Source: Shewanella benthica (GTDB lineage: Bacteria > Pseudomonadota > Gammaproteobacteria > Enterobacterales > Shewanellaceae). Taken from it: a stretch of DNA of 64,000 nt. The stretch lies in assembly GCA_023284085.1 (NCBI GenBank), contig JAKVHY010000005.1:124001-188000 (forward strand), read 5' to 3'. Below the pieces are notes generated by a model. It saw nothing but the letters and a program-made list of their open reading frames with translations. It made no database searches and had not been told where the DNA came from. Each line of letters begins with the position of its first letter. Position 1 is the stretch's first letter. The position numbers were made by a program, and so were the translations under genes. This document shows positions 9,326 through 19,434 of the stretch, in pieces.

Positions 9326-11866
9326 CTATGTCCCAGTAAGGGTGACAGAAAGACCTAGGCTGGATTTTATCTGTTTAGGCGTGGTGACATCGATACTGAT
9401 GTTACTCGTCTTCGGCGCTTCTCCGACACTGGCTGGATCTATGTCATTGGTTATTATAAATCCAGTCGTTGTTCCGCCATTTCGGGTGGTGTTAAGTACT
9501 GCAAAAGCATCGAAGTTAAGCGCTCCGGATGAAGCCGTTACCGCGACTTGGGAGTCAGCTGGCATTATCTGGTAGGCGCTGTCATAGAACTGCACAGAAA
9601 ATTGTGATGATTGGCCCGGAGCGATATCGGTCAATGAAACGATAGGATCTGTTTCTTTACTTGAATCATCGGAGATGAGCTTGCCATCTTGCCAGAGGGT
9701 GAAACCTGCATGAGATCCTGACATGGTCATCACTAGGGCCTTACGGATATAGGTCTTGTTGGCTTGATCTATGCCGCAGAGGTTACCTTCGCACTGTGGG
9801 CCATTAAACTTGCCATCGGGTCCCACATAACTAGTACTATTTTCAGTGTTAAAGTACTTTTCCCCTTCACTATGTTGACCTGTTTCATCGTCATCGCGAA
9901 AAGCATCACCTAGATCGCTAAAGCCATTAGGCATATAGGCTTCAATGTCCATTCCGTTGCCGCTACAGGCGATAGGAGCTCCTGATGAGTTCAAGCATGA
10001 ATCGACGGCAACTCCATCAGCATCATCGAAAATGTTATTACCATTGGTATCGAAAAAAGTTTCATGGCCGAGTGCGTAGGCGAGAACTGTGATTCTGTGG
10101 TTCGGTACTTTAGGGCTTGCAGATGTCCACTCGACACTACAGGACCCATTTACGGTTGAGCAGCTAGGGACTATTTGGCCGCCTTCAGCGGTAAAGTTGA
10201 TGGTGGTGTCATCGGGTGCAGGATTACCGAAGCTGTCTGATGCATAAGCTGTGATCGTGGCTTTTTCACCATTGAACTGATTGGCTTCCGGGTTGAAGAC
10301 AGAAGTTGATAAGCTAAAACCAAGTTGCTGAGGCAGGCCTGTGTTTACCGTTAATTGCTCCGATTGACTGGTAATGGTTTCACCTGTATCTGAATCGGTC
10401 GCTGAGGCAAGAACTCGTACCGGCGTTGGCACAGTACCCGATTGAACTCGAACACTGGCTAAACCTTCAGAGTTAGTAAAGCTGCTAGCTGTAGCTTGTC
10501 CATTAGAGAAGCTTAAGCCACCGACGAGAGTATCAAGAGAAAAGGATACCTCTTGCTGGGCACTAGGCTGCCCGTTTGAGCCAGTTACTTTAAAGGTCAC
10601 CAGTGAAGATTCTGTGCTGCCTGTGCCACCAGCGCCCTTGATACGAATCACCTTAGGTTCAGCCGACTCAAAGCTAAGACTAGCGAGTGTCTGACGCGCT
10701 AGTGTGAAAGGAAAGCTGGCCGTTAGCGTTTGATTCCGGGTTTGAGTGCTAGCAATCACCTGATCGTCTCGCTCACTGTTGCCGCTACAGCTGGTGTCTT
10801 GGAAGGTTGAGCTAGCACTGCCTGAAAGTGTGGTGACTGGGGTGTCCAGGCTGGCGTTGTTACCCAATACACAATCTGAGCTAAAGCTGATTGAAGAAGG
10901 GGTCTGCACTCGAGTGATAGTGCCGTCATCTGCTTGGCTGATCAGCGTTGCCGTGATACCAAAACTCCCGCCTGCACTGATGATGTATTTACCATCGACA
11001 GGGATCAGTGAGCTGGCTAACTCCCCCTCTACGAATTGATCATTACTATCGAAATGACCTAGCATCAATATGCCTTCACCACCGATAGCATCGGCTGAAA
11101 GGACCTCATACAAGCTGTTAGTCTGGTAATTTTGCTCTTGATAATCCAGAGTAACATTCAGGCTGGCTGCGCCAAGGTCACTGGTGCTTGGGGTATAATT
11201 TACCTGAGCTATGCCTTGAGCGTTAGTGAGTGCGGTACTAGGGCTTAAGCTTACGCTTCCGGCGGTAAAGGTCACCAGCTGATTAGCGATACCTTGACTC
11301 GATGGGTCTAAAAACTCTGCCTGTAGTTGTACTGTCTCATCGACCTTGAACTGAGTGACTATCACTGCTCCATTGATGATGCTGGCGCTGATCTTAGGCG
11401 TATCTTCACCAGGAGACGTACTCGTGCTGGTAAATTCGAAGTTCTTGCTAGCCGAAAAGATATTGTTCTCGGTGGCTCCGGTATCGAATTGAGCCGTTAA
11501 GATTCCCGCACCTAAGGCAACATCAGGATTACTGAGTATGACTTGAGCTATACCACTGGCATTCGTCAATTTAGTCGCAGGAGTCAAAGTGCCAAAGGTG
11601 GCACTGAAACTGATTAAGCCGCCGCTGCTATTCCTGCCACCTTGAGTGAGTTTAGCCACTGTGCAGATACTGGCATTACTGGCAAAACTCAAGTCGCTGG
11701 TTGCCTCAGCGCATTGGCCGTCGACAACGGTTTTATAACTCAGGGAGAGAGCGAACTCTCCGGTGTTGCCGCCGTTATCGCCACTGTCATCGGATGGGCC
11801 ATTACAACCTCCGATAAACAATAAGGCAAGCAGAGTGAATAGCGCAGCAGGTTTGAACAGTCGCAT
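9326..11866 (-). CDS. Large Ig-like (Big-1 type) repeat lipoprotein
   Basis: An 846-residue protein with a lipoprotein signal (MRLFKPAALFTLLALLFIGGC, lipobox IGGC), followed by Ser/Asp/Gly-rich linker and several bacterial Ig-like group 1 domains. These are marked by recurring LTNASGIAQV, LTNAQGIAQVNY and FTNSEGLASVRV motifs. A Ca-binding-like DTNGNNIFDDAD segment lies near residue 610. The start at 11866 has AAGGA eight bases upstream; an ATG at 11875 abuts that site and is less likely. Such proteins are surface or periplasmic and often act in adhesion, but the function here is unknown. Transcribed opposite to the upstream export operon. Confidence 0.85.
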   Translation of the reverse strand: MRLFKPAALFTLLALLFIGGCNGPSDDSGDNGGNTGEFALSLSYKTVVDGQCAEATSDLSFASNASICTVAKLTQGGRNSSGGLISFSATFGTLTPATKLTNASGIAQVILSNPDVALGAGILTAQFDTGATENNIFSASKNFEFTSTSTSPGEDTPKISASIINGAVIVTQFKVDETVQLQAEFLDPSSQGIANQLVTFTAGSVSLSPSTALTNAQGIAQVNYTPSTSDLGAASLNVTLDYQEQNYQTNSLYEVLSADAIGGEGILMLGHFDSNDQFVEGELASSLIPVDGKYIISAGGSFGITATLISQADDGTITRVQTPSSISFSSDCVLGNNASLDTPVTTLSGSASSTFQDTSCSGNSERDDQVIASTQTRNQTLTASFPFTLARQTLASLSFESAEPKVIRIKGAGGTGSTESSLVTFKVTGSNGQPSAQQEVSFSLDTLVGGLSFSNGQATASSFTNSEGLASVRVQSGTVPTPVRVLASATDSDTGETITSQSEQLTVNTGLPQQLGFSLSTSVFNPEANQFNGEKATITAYASDSFGNPAPDDTTINFTAEGGQIVPSCSTVNGSCSVEWTSASPKVPNHRITVLAYALGHETFFDTNGNNIFDDADGVAVDSCLNSSGAPIACSGNGMDIEAYMPNGFSDLGDAFRDDDETGQHSEGEKYFNTENSTSYVGPDGKFNGPQCEGNLCGIDQANKTYIRKALVMTMSGSHAGFTLWQDGKLISDDSSKETDPIVSLTDIAPGQSSQFSVQFYDSAYQIMPADSQVAVTASSGALNFDAFAVLNTTRNGGTTTGFIITNDIDPASVGEAPKTSNISIDVTTPKQIKSSLGLSVTLTGT

Positions 11867-11942
11867 CAGCAACATCCTTGTGAAACTAAAATAGTCGAAA
11901 ATTTATAGGGCGGATATATCTTTACCGATATTTTACGCCAGG

Positions 11943-12482
11943 TTACTCAGCAAGTTCGTTGCGTATATATTTAACTAACTCTATTGCTGACTTAGATGCA
12001 TCATCGGGCTTTTTTGTGAGTTCTTTTTTAGACTGGCGTACCAGTTGGCGCAGCTTCTGTCTTTCTAACTCTGGATATTTTTCGATGAGAGCCTGCACTG
12101 CGCTGTCACCTTCGCTTAGAAGCTGATCTTTAATTTTTTCAGCGACATTTTGCTTAGCACTCTCGTTACTGTTCTGGTTCAACACATTTTTCATCTTGAG
12201 TTGCAGCTCTTCGATGTCGACATAACGCATTAACTTGCCAATAAATTGCAGCTGACGACGGTAAGCCTCAGTATTTATTTTTATGATCTTAGTTTTTAAT
12301 ACGTTGTCATGTAACAGCTCATCAAGTTCCAATCTGTCGATCTGAGTTTTGCTCAGCGCAACGAGTTTCTTTCCTAGTTCTTGATATATCGCAATTTCAC
12401 GTTTGGTTTCTGCTCTACTGACATAATCTTCATCATGGTCGAAGGGCTGTTTAAAGTGTTCTGAATCATCGACTACTTTCAT
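11943..12482 (-). CDS. darP: Ribosome biogenesis factor DarP (YjgA, DUF615)
   Basis: From the ATG at 12482 (AGGAGAG upstream) it is 179 residues, close to the E. coli YjgA length. The protein is highly charged and helical, with SRAETKREIAIYQELGKKLV and a Lys/Arg-rich C-terminus (ELERQKLRQLVRQSKKE), typical of this 50S-associated assembly factor. An upstream ATG at 12527 would add an unconserved leader. Lies divergent from pmbA, a pairing common in gammaproteobacteria. Confidence 0.92.
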   Translation of the reverse strand: MKVVDDSEHFKQPFDHDEDYVSRAETKREIAIYQELGKKLVALSKTQIDRLELDELLHDNVLKTKIIKINTEAYRRQLQFIGKLMRYVDIEELQLKMKNVLNQNSNESAKQNVAEKIKDQLLSEGDSAVQALIEKYPELERQKLRQLVRQSKKELTKKPDDASKSAIELVKYIRNELAE

Positions 12483-12622
12483 ATATAAATATCTCTCTCC
12501 TAAACTGAGGTAATAATAACATTTCATAAGAAAATCGCCTATCGGCGAGGCAAGTTATTTAATGTACTTGGGTATTGGGTTTGTTATGCTATCAAGATCC
12601 CTGATAACAAAAGAGCAGATTT

Positions 12623-13963
12623 GTGACGACACCTAGCATTGACATCGAATTAGATTCATTAAAAGACGCTGTATCTATGGCACTCGAGTATGCCAAGCAA
12701 CTCGGTACATCTGGTGCAGAAGTTGCTATCAGTAAACAACAAGGGTTATCCGTATCGACTCGAATGAAAGAGGTTGAAACGGTTGAGTTTAATAAAGATG
12801 GCGCATTAGGTATCACCTTGTTTCGTGATGGCTGTAAAGGCAGCTCATCGACCTCAGATTTGAGCCCGGAAGCCATAAAAGAAGCGGTCAAGGCTGCCGA
12901 TGGTATTGCAAAGTTTACCTCATCGGATCCTTACAATGGACTAGCCGAAGCCGAACTCATGGCAAAGGACTTTCCTGATCTAGGCTTGTATCATCCTCAA
13001 GAAGTCACTCCAGAAGAGTTAATTGAGTTAGCTGCGCGTGCAGAAGAAGCTGCATTGGATGTCGATAGCCGGATCACAAATTCTGACGGTGCCAGTGCTA
13101 ATGCCCACACAGGTATAAAAGTTTACGGTAACAGCCACGGATTTTTAAATGGCTATTCCAGCTCTCGTTACAGCCTAAGCTGCGTGGTTATCGGTGAGAC
13201 TGATGGCAATATGCAGCGTGATTATGATTACACCATCGCTCGAAAATTGAGTGAGTTGCTATCACCGGAAGAGGTGGGACGCAAGGCATCGGAGAAGACG
13301 TTAGGTCGTCTTGGTGGACGTAAAATTGCGACCACTCAGCTGCCGGTATTGTTGGCTCCTGAAATCGCCACCGGACTCATGGGTCATTTAGTGGGTGCTA
13401 TCAGCGGCGGTAGCCTCTACCGCAAGTCGAGCTTCCTACTCGACTCTATCGATACTAAGATATTTCCAGATTGGTTTAGCATCGAAGAGCAGCCACATAT
13501 AGTGGGCGGCCTAGCGAGTGCTAGCTATGACAGTGAAGGCGTTGCGACTCAAGACCGCGCAATTATTCAGGACGGGGTGCTCTCCACCTATCTGTTAACC
13601 AGTTATTCGGCACGAAAACTGGGCCTGAAGAATACTGGACATGCGGGTGGTATATACAACTGGACACTCTCTCATACAGGGCAAACCTTCGATGAGCTAG
13701 TGAAAGAGATGGGCACGGGTCTTATCGTGACCGAGGTCATGGGCCAAGGTGTCAATGCTGTGACTGGTGATTATTCTCGCGGCGCGGCGGGCTTCTATGT
13801 CGAAAATGGCGTGATCCTCTATCCTGTAGAAGAGATCACCATAGCGGGCAACCTCAAAGACATGTTTCAGAATATCGTTGCAGTGAGTAAAGATCGCGAT
13901 CTGAGATCTTCGATCCGTACCGGTGGCATGTTACTCAGCGATATGAAAATAGCGGGTAATTAA
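12623..13963 (+). CDS. pmbA: Metalloprotease PmbA (TldE)
   Basis: A 446-residue partner of TldD. Conserved stretches include [17 protein letters not shown]-like [28 protein letters not shown] and [13 protein letters not shown]. It lacks the HExxxH motif, as expected for the TldE subunit. The start is a GTG at 12623; the residues that follow align with the N-terminal region of E. coli PmbA, and the next ATG (12677) would remove conserved sequence. A CTAG-rich palindrome follows the stop. Confidence 0.93.
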   Translation: MTTPSIDIELDSLKDAVSMALEYAKQLGTSGAEVAISKQQGLSVSTRMKEVETVEFNKDGALGITLFRDGCKGSSSTSDLSPEAIKEAVKAADGIAKFTSSDPYNGLAEAELMAKDFPDLGLYHPQEVTPEELIELAARAEEAALDVDSRITNSDGASANAHTGIKVYGNSHGFLNGYSSSRYSLSCVVIGETDGNMQRDYDYTIARKLSELLSPEEVGRKASEKTLGRLGGRKIATTQLPVLLAPEIATGLMGHLVGAISGGSLYRKSSFLLDSIDTKIFPDWFSIEEQPHIVGGLASASYDSEGVATQDRAIIQDGVLSTYLLTSYSARKLGLKNTGHAGGIYNWTLSHTGQTFDELVKEMGTGLIVTEVMGQGVNAVTGDYSRGAAGFYVENGVILYPVEEITIAGNLKDMFQNIVAVSKDRDLRSSIRTGGMLLSDMKIAGN

Positions 13964-13980
13964 ATTTTTGAACGTTCCTG

Positions 13981-14006
13981 GTTCCTAGAATCTAGGTTCT
14001 AGGAAC
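13981..14006. repeat. CTAG-rich palindrome after pmbA
   Basis: Arms GTTCCTAGAA and TTCTAGGAAC flank TCTAGG, followed by the T-rich GCTTTCCTTTTCTT. It could act as a terminator for pmbA. It is one of six similar CTAG-containing palindromes in the window. Confidence 0.8.
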
Positions 14007-14349
14007 GCTTTCCTTTTCTTCTGCTTTTCTGCAAAAATTCGACAATTGCCCGATGCAAGTGTGAACTCTTTAGAATACTCACATGGTTTTCGTCGAATCC
14101 CCTCATAAACTCTGACTCTGAGTATAAGTGTAAGTATATAAATCAAGCCAAACTAATAAGTTAGTTTTCATATTCCAAAATTATCATAGTCCTCATTTTT
14201 TTAGAATAACTTACCTGTTGAATATATGGATAAACAGATATACCATTCAGGCTATATTCGTTTTGGCATATATCTTCCTTTTTTATCGAATGCCCCAGAT
14301 ATTGTGAACCTGAGGTTATATGTCGAATACAAGCTTGTATGGAGTAAAC
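14007..14349. other. Upstream region of the ars cluster, no gene seen
   Basis: AT-rich stretch between pmbA and arsR that must hold the ars promoter. A loose inverted repeat is present near 14219-14251 (GAATATATGG and ATACCATTC). It is too imperfect to name as the ArsR operator. No open frame with coding character was found. Confidence 0.5.
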
Positions 14350-14697
14350 ATGACCACTTTAGAGTTTTTTAAACTGTTATCCGATGAAACCAGACTACTC
14401 AGTTTGCTGTTGATCATGGCAGAGAGGGAGTTATGTGTCTGTGAGTTAATGCAGGCGCTAGACGAGAGTCAGCCTAAGGTCTCAAGACACTTGGCTCAAA
14501 TGAGAAAGGCAGGTCTGCTGCTGGATAAGCGTCAGGGACAGTGGGTGTTTTATAGAGTAAACCCTGAGTTACCAGATTGGATCAATAAGACGCTTACAGA
14601 GCTCAGTGCAAATAATAAGGCACTTATTTCAAGTAATATCACTAGGTTACACAAAATGGGCGAGCGTCCGGAACGTGTACGAGCTTGTTGTAATTAA
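14350..14697 (+). CDS. arsR: ArsR-family arsenic-responsive repressor
   Basis: A 115-residue winged-helix repressor. The As(III)-binding motif is present as ELCVCELM, followed by the recognition helix region QPKVSRHLAQMRKAGLL and the RQGQWVFYR wing. A CC pair lies at the C-terminus. The ATG at 14350 has GGAG seven bases upstream and matches the E. coli ArsR N-terminus; the ATG at 14320 lacks a good site. It heads the cluster arsR-acr3-GAPDH-arsJ and probably represses it until arsenite binds. Confidence 0.92.
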   Translation: MTTLEFFKLLSDETRLLSLLLIMAERELCVCELMQALDESQPKVSRHLAQMRKAGLLLDKRQGQWVFYRVNPELPDWINKTLTELSANNKALISSNITRLHKMGERPERVRACCN

Positions 14698-14722
14698 ACC
14701 GGTATAAATTGAGGAAATAAAA

Positions 14723-15769
14723 ATGGGATTATTTGAACGTTATCTCAGTGTTTGGGTGGGGTTAGCTATTCTTGCTGGTTTGCTTTTGGGCAATCTAATG
14801 CCGGATGTGTTTGCCTTGGTGGCATCGCTGGAATATGCCCATGTCAATTTAGTTATCGCCGTACTCATCTGGGTGATGATTTACCCCATGATGGTGCAGA
14901 TCGACTTTTCATCGATTAAAGATGTCAAAAAGAGCCCACAGGGGCTAATTCTGACAGTCGTCATCAACTGGCTGGTTAAGCCTTTTACCATGGCGCTCTT
15001 GGCCTGGTTATTCTTTAAGGTGCTGTTTGTCGATTGGGTCGACCCTCAGAGCGCGACCGAATACATCGCCGGTATGATTTTACTCGGCGTGGCTCCTTGT
15101 ACGGCCATGGTGTTTGTCTGGAGTCAGCTTACCAAGGGCGATCCAAACTATACCTTAGTTCAGGTATCGGTAAACGACCTCATCATGGTGGTGGCTTTCG
15201 CCCCTATCTGTGCATTACTGCTGGGTGTGAATGATATCCAGGTACCTTGGGAAACCTTACTATCTTCGGTATTTCTCTATGTGGTTTTGCCTCTGGTTGC
15301 CGGTGCGCTAACCCGTAAAAAGCTAGAAGCAGACGGGGATTGCGAGTCATTAAACAAGTTTGTTAGCAAGCTTAAACCTTGGTCTATGCTGGGTCTGCTC
15401 GGCACTGTAGTGCTGCTATTTGGCTTCCAGGCCCAGACGATTATCGATGAGCCACAGAACATCTTACTCATTGCCATCCCTCTGATGATCCAGACCTATG
15501 GCATCTTCTTCATCACTTACTATATCGCTAAGAAGATGAAGCTATCCCATAAGATAGCAGCTCCGGCTTGCATGATTGCAACCTCTAACTTCTTCGAGTT
15601 AGCCGTCGCCGTGGCTATCTCACTATTTGGTCTGCACTCTGGAGCGGCCCTGGCTACGGTTGTTGGTGTCCTGGTTGAGGTTCCGGTTATGCTCACTCTG
15701 GTGGCTTTCGTGAATAGTCGTCGCAGTAAATTTGAAGCCGATACTGGTAATGAAACGGTCGAAGCATAA
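14723..15769 (+). CDS. acr3: Arsenite efflux transporter Acr3
   Basis: A 348-residue, ten-helix protein of the ACR3/bile-acid-transporter superfamily, which exports arsenite using the proton motive force. Family-specific signatures include [12 protein letters not shown] with the conserved Cys, and [14 protein letters not shown] ribosome binding site (GAGG) precedes the ATG, 25 bases after arsR. The next gene is separated by a heptad CTAG repeat. Confidence 0.93.
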   Translation: MGLFERYLSVWVGLAILAGLLLGNLMPDVFALVASLEYAHVNLVIAVLIWVMIYPMMVQIDFSSIKDVKKSPQGLILTVVINWLVKPFTMALLAWLFFKVLFVDWVDPQSATEYIAGMILLGVAPCTAMVFVWSQLTKGDPNYTLVQVSVNDLIMVVAFAPICALLLGVNDIQVPWETLLSSVFLYVVLPLVAGALTRKKLEADGDCESLNKFVSKLKPWSMLGLLGTVVLLFGFQAQTIIDEPQNILLIAIPLMIQTYGIFFITYYIAKKMKLSHKIAAPACMIATSNFFELAVAVAISLFGLHSGAALATVVGVLVEVPVMLTLVAFVNSRRSKFEADTGNETVEA

Positions 15770-15790
15770 ACTTTGACTGAGTGCCCCGAT

Positions 15791-15853
15791 AGGACCTAGG
15801 ACCTAGGACCTAGGATCTAAGATCTAAGATCTAGCTTAAGAACTAGATCTTAG
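15791..15853. repeat. Heptad CTAG repeat plus inverted repeat between acr3 and GAPDH
   Basis: Six 7-bp units run in tandem: AGGACCT three times, AGGATCT once, AAGATCT twice. The last units also form a perfect 11-bp inverted repeat, CTAAGATCTAG (15824-15834) with CTAGATCTTAG (15843-15853). The unit junctions create CCTAGG and TCTAAG. It lies inside the ars operon and could act as an attenuator or mRNA-end stabiliser. Confidence 0.9.
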
Positions 15854-15915
15854 AGTTAGAAATAAACGAGTTAGCAATAGCTGAATCGTAATAGAAGCAA
15901 TCAAGGAACTGAGCC

Positions 15916-16938
15916 ATGAGTATTAAGATAGGTATCAATGGATTTGGCCGCATGGGCCGCTTGGCATTAAGAGCCGCCTGGGATTGGGATGATGTTGAAT
16001 TTGTACATATCAACGATCCCGCTGGAGATGCCCATACTTTGGCTCACTTGTTGATGTTCGATTCGGTCCATGGACGCTGGCAACATGAAGCCACAGCAGA
16101 TGAAACTGGTGATACCCATTACATAGTGATCGGTGATAAGCGTATCCCTACTAGCCGCAATACAGCTATTGCGGATACAGACTGGTCTGGTTGTGATCTG
16201 GTTATCGAGGCCTCGGGTGTGATGAAGTCTAAGGCTAAGCTGCAGGCTTACCTGGATCAAGGTGTGAAGCGTGTAGTGGTGACGGCGCCAGTGAAAGAGG
16301 AGGGGGTGCTCAATGTGGTGATGGGAGTCAATCATCATCTATATGACAAGGACCTTCATCCTATAGTCACAGCGGCTTCCTGTACTACCAACTGTTTAGC
16401 ACCTGTGGTGAAAGTCCTCCACGAGAAGATCGGTATCAAGCATGGCTCCATGACCACGATACACGATATTACTAATACCCAGACCATACTCGATGCGCCC
16501 CATAAAGATCTGCGCCGTGCTCGGGCCTGTGGTTTGAGTCTTATCCCGACCACGACAGGTTCGGCCACCGCAATTACCCATATATTCCCTGAGCTTAAAG
16601 GCAAGCTTAACGGCCATGCGGTGCGTGTTCCTTTGGCCAATGCTTCGCTGACAGACTGTGTATTCGAGCTTGAGCGTGTCACTACAGAGGATGAAGTCAA
16701 CGCCTTACTCAAAGAGGCAGCAGCGGGAGAGCTCAAGGATATCTTAGGTTTCGAAGAGCGTCCTCTGGTTTCGGTAGATTACAAGACAGATCCACGTTCC
16801 TGCATCATAGATGCGCCATCGACAATGGTCGTTAATGGCACTCAGGTGAAGCTCTATGTCTGGTATGACAATGAGTGGGGATATGCCAATCGCACAGCAG
16901 AACTTGCGCGTTTAGTTGGAAGTATGGATAAAGATTAA
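15916..16938 (+). CDS. ArsJ-associated glyceraldehyde-3-phosphate dehydrogenase
   Basis: A 340-residue type I GAPDH. The Rossmann start [14 protein letters not shown] and catalytic SCTTNC (C156) are intact, as are HDITNTQ and [10 protein letters not shown]. In ars clusters this enzyme uses arsenate in place of phosphate, making unstable 1-arseno-3-phosphoglycerate that ArsJ exports. The position directly before arsJ supports that role over housekeeping glycolysis; the reaction itself is inferred from known GAPDH/ArsJ pairs. It starts at ATG 15916 with AAGGA upstream. Confidence 0.9.
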   Translation: MSIKIGINGFGRMGRLALRAAWDWDDVEFVHINDPAGDAHTLAHLLMFDSVHGRWQHEATADETGDTHYIVIGDKRIPTSRNTAIADTDWSGCDLVIEASGVMKSKAKLQAYLDQGVKRVVVTAPVKEEGVLNVVMGVNHHLYDKDLHPIVTAASCTTNCLAPVVKVLHEKIGIKHGSMTTIHDITNTQTILDAPHKDLRRARACGLSLIPTTTGSATAITHIFPELKGKLNGHAVRVPLANASLTDCVFELERVTTEDEVNALLKEAAAGELKDILGFEERPLVSVDYKTDPRSCIIDAPSTMVVNGTQVKLYVWYDNEWGYANRTAELARLVGSMDKD

Positions 16939-16949
16939 ATAAGGTAACT

Positions 16950-16970
16950 AGTTCCTAGGATCTAGGAACT
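16950..16970. repeat. CTAG palindrome between GAPDH and arsJ
   Basis: AGTTCCTAG (16950-16958) and CTAGGAACT (16962-16970) are perfect 9-bp arms around GAT. Same family as the element at 13981. It lies within the operon, 16 bases before arsJ. Confidence 0.85.
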
Positions 16971-16986
16971 CGAAACTAAGGAACTT

Positions 16987-18252
16987 ATGTTTTCCAGTAT
17001 CAAAGCCCTGCCTGAGCAGGTTAAACAATATCTGCTAGTCACGGGCAACTATTGGGCATTTACCTTGACCGATGGTGCCCTGCGGATGCTGGTGGTGCTG
17101 CATTTTCATCAGCTAGGTTATAGCCCTCTTGCTATCGCCATGCTGTTTCTCTTCTACGAGATTTTCGGAGTGATTACTAACTTAGTTGGTGGTTATCTGG
17201 GGGCGCGTATTGGGCTAAACAAGACCATGAATATTGGTCTTGGCTTGCAGGTCGCGGCGCTTGTCATGTTGCTGGTGCCAAGCTCCATGCTCACCTTAGT
17301 CTGGGTGATGATGGCGCAAGGGATCTCCGGCATAGCCAAAGATCTCAATAAGATGAGTGCCAAGAGTTCAATCAAGATGCTGCTGGTTACTGAGCCATCT
17401 AACGGCCAGACAGACGGCCAAGCTAAGGCTGGAGATGATGCCAATGCTAAGCAGCAGAAGCTCTATGGCTGGATTGCCAAGCTCACCGGTTCTAAAAACG
17501 CCCTCAAGGGAGCGGGGTTCTTTCTTGGTGGCGCCCTGCTGAGTCTGTTTGGCTTCACGTTTGCCATCGCTATCATGGCAATCGCGCTAACCTTAGTCTG
17601 GGTCTTGAGTCTGTTTACTCTCAAGCGAGATCTGGGCAAAGCCAAGAACAAGCCCAAGTTCAGCGAGATATTTTCTAAGAGCCGCAGCATCAACATATTA
17701 TCGGCGGCGCGTATGTTCCTGTTTGCTGCCCGTGATGTCTGGTTTGTGGTGGCATTGCCCCTCTATCTCGGCAGCCAGTTTGGCTGGGATCACTATTATG
17801 TGGGAGGATTCCTGGCCCTTTGGGTGATCGCTTATGGTTTCGTGCAGACTCAAGCGCCAAGGTTTACCTCTAAATCCGATGGCTCCGCGCCAGGAGGCAG
17901 GCAAGCCCTGCTATGGGTTTGTGCACTTACGGCTATCCCCGGGCTGATTGCGCTAGCCTTGACCTTTAATATCAGCCCTCAGTTGAGCTTGTTAGCTGGA
18001 TTGATGCTCTTCGGTGCAGTATTCGCGGTTAACTCTTCACTACATAGTTTTTTGATCGTCAATTATGCCAGTGACGATGGTGTCTCCCTGGATGTGGGAT
18101 TTTACTACATGGCCAACGCCATGGGGCGCTTAATCGGCACTGTGCTTTCCGGCTATGTGTATCAAGTAGCAGGGTTAGAAGCTTGTTTGTGGATATCATC
18201 AGTAATGTTGGGGCTGACGGCTGTTATCAGTATCTATCTACCAAAAGATTAG
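16987..18252 (+). CDS. arsJ: Organoarsenical efflux permease ArsJ (MFS)
   Basis: A 421-residue major-facilitator protein with about 11-12 transmembrane helices. ArsJ-type features include NYWAFTLTDGALRMLVVLHFH at the N-terminus and GIAKDLNKMSAKSSIK after the fourth helix. It exports 1-arseno-3-phosphoglycerate made by the upstream GAPDH, which breaks down outside the cell. The central loop (residues ~135-160) is long, Gly/Asp/Gln-rich and probably cytoplasmic. Last gene of the ars cluster, convergent with xapA. Confidence 0.92.
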   Translation: MFSSIKALPEQVKQYLLVTGNYWAFTLTDGALRMLVVLHFHQLGYSPLAIAMLFLFYEIFGVITNLVGGYLGARIGLNKTMNIGLGLQVAALVMLLVPSSMLTLVWVMMAQGISGIAKDLNKMSAKSSIKMLLVTEPSNGQTDGQAKAGDDANAKQQKLYGWIAKLTGSKNALKGAGFFLGGALLSLFGFTFAIAIMAIALTLVWVLSLFTLKRDLGKAKNKPKFSEIFSKSRSINILSAARMFLFAARDVWFVVALPLYLGSQFGWDHYYVGGFLALWVIAYGFVQTQAPRFTSKSDGSAPGGRQALLWVCALTAIPGLIALALTFNISPQLSLLAGLMLFGAVFAVNSSLHSFLIVNYASDDGVSLDVGFYYMANAMGRLIGTVLSGYVYQVAGLEACLWISSVMLGLTAVISIYLPKD

Positions 18253-18526
18253 CCGCCTTGGAATGAAGGCTAGGTTACATTTTTTATTTAGCGTCCGGCT
18301 GAGTTTGTATTTGGTTGGTTATTGCAAGGCGGACCTTCATGGTGATCTATCGCTTCCCAGCGGGGGATGTGCAGATACTTCTACGAGTCGCCACAAGCAC
18401 ATCCCTGTGGGCTCTGCCAAAACGTCCATGTTTTGGAAGCTCGCAGCCGCACCTACACGTGTTATTACAAGCAAAGAGTAAGCAGTGTGTTTCTTCGGTT
18501 TAACTTGGTGCAAACCTATCCCTCTA
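18253..18526. repeat. Hairpin-bearing intergenic element between arsJ and xapA
   Basis: This gap between convergent genes holds two inverted repeats: GGGATGTGC (18364-18372) with GCACATCCC (18397-18405), and CCAAAAC (18417-18423) with GTTTTGG (18430-18436). Several overlapping short open frames exist here but none has coding character. The GC-rich, structured sequence looks like a dispersed intergenic repeat or a structured RNA. This is an impression only; no second copy is present in the window. Confidence 0.4.
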
Positions 18527-19357
18527 TTATTTTTTCGTGCTTTCGACAAATGACTGAATTAATTTGAGGAAGTCACTTTCGGCTAACTTTGCACTCTTGA
18601 GGGTTTGCTCGTGTGACAGTTTTACATCACCGAGTCCTTCTGCCATGTTGGTAATGGCGCAAATCGCAAGCACAGGTAAGCCACAATGTGCGGCAGAGAT
18701 CACTTCTGGTACAACAGACATACCCACAACATCACCACCAATGATTTGCATCATGCGGATCTCTGCTGCAGTTTCAAAACAAGGTCCTGAGTAAGAAACA
18801 AATACACCTTCGTTTAACACGATATCTTGCGCTTTAGCTATGCTAAGCGCCTGTTGGCGGAGATCTTTGTCATAAGCGTTGGCTAGACTGAAGAAGCGTG
18901 GTCCATATTTGTCATCATTTTCGCCAGTCATCGGAGTGCTTGGCATAGTATTAATATGATCGGAGAATACAACCAAGGAGCCAACATCAATACGCTCTGG
19001 GCGCAGCGAGCCCGCAGCATTGGTGACCAATAACAGTTCACAACCTAGAGTCTTGAATGTCCGCACTGGCGTGGTCATGACTTTCATGGTTTCATGTTCA
19101 TAGAAATGGCCACGACCTTTCATGCAGACTATAGGCACACCATTTAAATAACCTAAAACCAGCTCACCACTGTGACCTTCTACAGTGCTTACTGGGAAAC
19201 CATCTAGTTCTTGGTAGCCAATAGTGACTTTATCTTCGAGCTTGTCTGCAAGCACACCTAAACCAGAACCTAAGATCATGGCGATTTGTGGCTTAAAACC
19301 TGGCTTGTATTTGTTAATCGTGGCGACAGCATTTGAGACCGGATCGTAGCTAGACAT
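18527..19357 (-). CDS. xapA: Purine nucleoside phosphorylase, XapA type
   Basis: A 276-residue trimeric-type purine nucleoside phosphorylase, which cleaves purine nucleosides (xanthosine, inosine, guanosine) with phosphate in the cytoplasm. Phosphate-binding ILGSGLG, VEGHSGELVLG, KGRGHFYE and TNAAGSLRPE are present, as is MQIIGGDVVGMSVVPEVI. Much of the sequence matches E. coli XapA closely by eye. Divergent from a XapR-like regulator. Substrate range is inferred. Confidence 0.92.
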   Translation of the reverse strand: MSSYDPVSNAVATINKYKPGFKPQIAMILGSGLGVLADKLEDKVTIGYQELDGFPVSTVEGHSGELVLGYLNGVPIVCMKGRGHFYEHETMKVMTTPVRTFKTLGCELLLVTNAAGSLRPERIDVGSLVVFSDHINTMPSTPMTGENDDKYGPRFFSLANAYDKDLRQQALSIAKAQDIVLNEGVFVSYSGPCFETAAEIRMMQIIGGDVVGMSVVPEVISAAHCGLPVLAICAITNMAEGLGDVKLSHEQTLKSAKLAESDFLKLIQSFVESTKK

Positions 19358-19434
19358 AATTTATTCCAAGTGGATTTTTATTATACTCACGATATTCTTA
19401 AGCGATGCTAATTAAAATCACTTAAATCGGCCTT

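Noticed and set aside
12592..12891. Antisense open frame within pmbA
   Set aside because: Shadow of a strong, well-recognised gene; no independent coding evidence.
14219..14251. ArsR operator
   Set aside because: The inverted repeat is too imperfect to claim.
18263..18567. Several short plus-strand open frames between arsJ and xapA
   Set aside because: Overlapping frames without ribosome binding sites, in structured repeat-like DNA.
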